A DNA stretch of 52,833 nt, from contig JAILMJ010000008.1 of the NCBI GenBank assembly GCA_024692685.1, forward strand, positions 1 to 52,833, written 5' to 3'. The notes beneath the pieces are model-generated. The model was not told the origin of the DNA, ran no database searches, and was given only the letters and a program-made list of their open reading frames with translations. Of this stretch, positions 52,161-52,833 are shown piece by piece (positions within the stretch are counted from its first letter, which is position 1; each line of letters begins with the position of its first letter). The position numbers were made by a program, and so were the translations under genes. The DNA comes from Clostridia bacterium (lineage in GTDB: Bacteria > Bacillota > Clostridia > Oscillospirales > Acutalibacteraceae).

Positions 52161-52833
52161 AGCGGCAGTATTTGACCTTGATCACACGCTTTTTGACAGA
52201 TACGGCACTCTGGCGGCAATTATGAAGCCGTTTTGCAGCCACTTTAAGATGGGTGAAGGAATGACTCTCGAAAAGGCGACGGCTATGATGACGGACGCGG
52301 ACAAGAGATTCGTGCACAGGGGATGGCCGTGTATATATAAATACTTGTGTGAAAACGGCTTTTTTGCGGAACCTCCGACATATGACGAATACTCCGAAAC
52401 TCTCCTGAGTGAATTCAGGAAGCAAACCGTTCCCTATCCCTTCACAAAGCCAATGCTTGACGAGCTGCACTCTATGGGCCTTAAGACGGGCCTTATCACA
52501 AACGGACGCAGTGAGGTTCAGCGCGGTAAACTCAGCAAGCTCGGCCTTGAAAGCTACCTTGATGAGATTATCATCAGCGGGGAATTCGGAGAAGAAAAGC
52601 CGTCTCCCGCTCCCTACCTCGCCATGGCTGAGAAACTCGGTTTTAAGCCGGGGGAAATCATCTATGTGGGCGATAATCCGGCAACAGATATTCAGGGGGC
52701 AAGAAATGCCGGTTATATTCCGGTCTGGGTTTCTACACTCGGCTGGTGGTCCGTGCCCGAAATAGAAAAGACAAAATACGCGGTCAGCGATGTCAGCGAA
52801 GTGCCCGATCTGGTAAGAAAAATCAACGCTGAA
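52153..52833 (+). CDS. HAD-family phosphatase (subfamily IA), cut by the window edge
   Basis: The frame from the ATG at 52153 stays open to the last base, giving 227 codons without a stop, so the gene is partial or nearly complete. It has the HAD nucleophile motif FDLDHTLFD (Asp8, Asp10), motif II TNGR, the Lys in GEEKPSP and motif IV VGDNPATDI. This is the phosphoglycolate phosphatase/beta-phosphoglucomutase-like group; the substrate is unknown. It overlaps the M20-like stop by 8 nt, and its ribosome site GAGGTG lies inside that gene. It continues a cluster of phosphate-releasing enzymes. Confidence 0.88.
   Translation, partial: MIKAAVFDLDHTLFDRYGTLAAIMKPFCSHFKMGEGMTLEKATAMMTDADKRFVHRGWPCIYKYLCENGFFAEPPTYDEYSETLLSEFRKQTVPYPFTKPMLDELHSMGLKTGLITNGRSEVQRGKLSKLGLESYLDEIIISGEFGEEKPSPAPYLAMAEKLGFKPGEIIYVGDNPATDIQGARNAGYIPVWVSTLGWWSVPEIEKTKYAVSDVSEVPDLVRKINAE

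Noticed and set aside
1-52833. CRISPR array, insertion sequence, prophage, tRNA or rRNA
   Set aside because: No regularly spaced direct repeats, transposase, integrase, phage structural genes or tRNA cloverleaf were recognised by eye on either strand.

Overview
The window looks like chromosomal DNA of a strictly anaerobic, low-to-mid GC Firmicute of the class Clostridia, probably a gut or rumen Oscillospiraceae/Ruminococcaceae-type bacterium. Supporting signs are two T-box leaders, a McsA-McsB pair, sigma-A promoters that nearly all have a 17-nt spacer, strong AGGAGG-type ribosome sites, an oxygen-labile 2-oxoacid:ferredoxin oxidoreductase, a two-subunit-type fumarase and zinc-ribbon membrane proteins. 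The species cannot be named from sequence alone. No tRNA, rRNA, CRISPR array, insertion sequence or phage gene was recognised.

Layout. 1-7.1 kb: mostly minus-strand housekeeping and envelope genes (DUF1508 protein, secreted Ig-like protein, cysteine hydrolase, metallophosphoesterase, CDF metal transporter, CNNM/CorC-type protein) plus one plus-strand zinc-ribbon gene. 7.1-12.8 kb: a five-gene minus-strand operon (LarA-like racemase/epimerase, PHP phosphoesterase, 6-phosphogluconate dehydrogenase, PfkB kinase, GH130 glycosidase/phosphorylase) that looks like a sugar-acid or mannoside route into the pentose phosphate pathway. 12.9-16.9 kb: one very long repeat-rich surface protein. 16.9-26.6 kb: the most notable region. 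Two T-box leaders each precede a paralogous protein fusing an XRE-type HTH, a cupin and an AMP-forming acyl-CoA synthetase. These are followed by a branched-chain aminotransferase, a P-loop ATPase and a four-subunit 2-oxoacid:ferredoxin oxidoreductase. 26.7-36.4 kb: a chagasin-like protein, mcsA-mcsB, a flavoprotein, an FGGY kinase, glyA, two membrane proteins and yifB. 36.6-42.7 kb: topB followed by a lipoprotein/envelope operon. 42.7-47.4 kb: a fumarase alpha subunit, an S1 protein, a DivIC/FtsB protein, and an M20 peptidase with two membrane proteins. 47.5-52.8 kb: a plus-strand operon of two phosphoesterases, a second M20-like protein and a HAD phosphatase cut by the window edge.

Main interpretation. 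The 16.9-26.6 kb region reads as a route that builds branched-chain amino acids from scavenged branched-chain fatty acids: acid to acyl-CoA (ligase), reductive carboxylation to the 2-oxoacid (ferredoxin oxidoreductase), then transamination (IlvE-type). The T-boxes give the direction. Such leaders switch genes on when a tRNA is uncharged, which suits synthesis and not breakdown. By structural register, the first leader's specifier reads AUC (Ile) and the second GUA (Val), suggesting one ligase for 2-methylbutyrate and one for isobutyrate. The HTH and cupin domains fused to both ligases have no obvious catalytic need and suggest a second, protein-level regulatory layer. Reductive carboxylation of branched-chain acids is known biochemistry in rumen anaerobes; the regulatory wiring and the triple fusion are the parts most worth checking.
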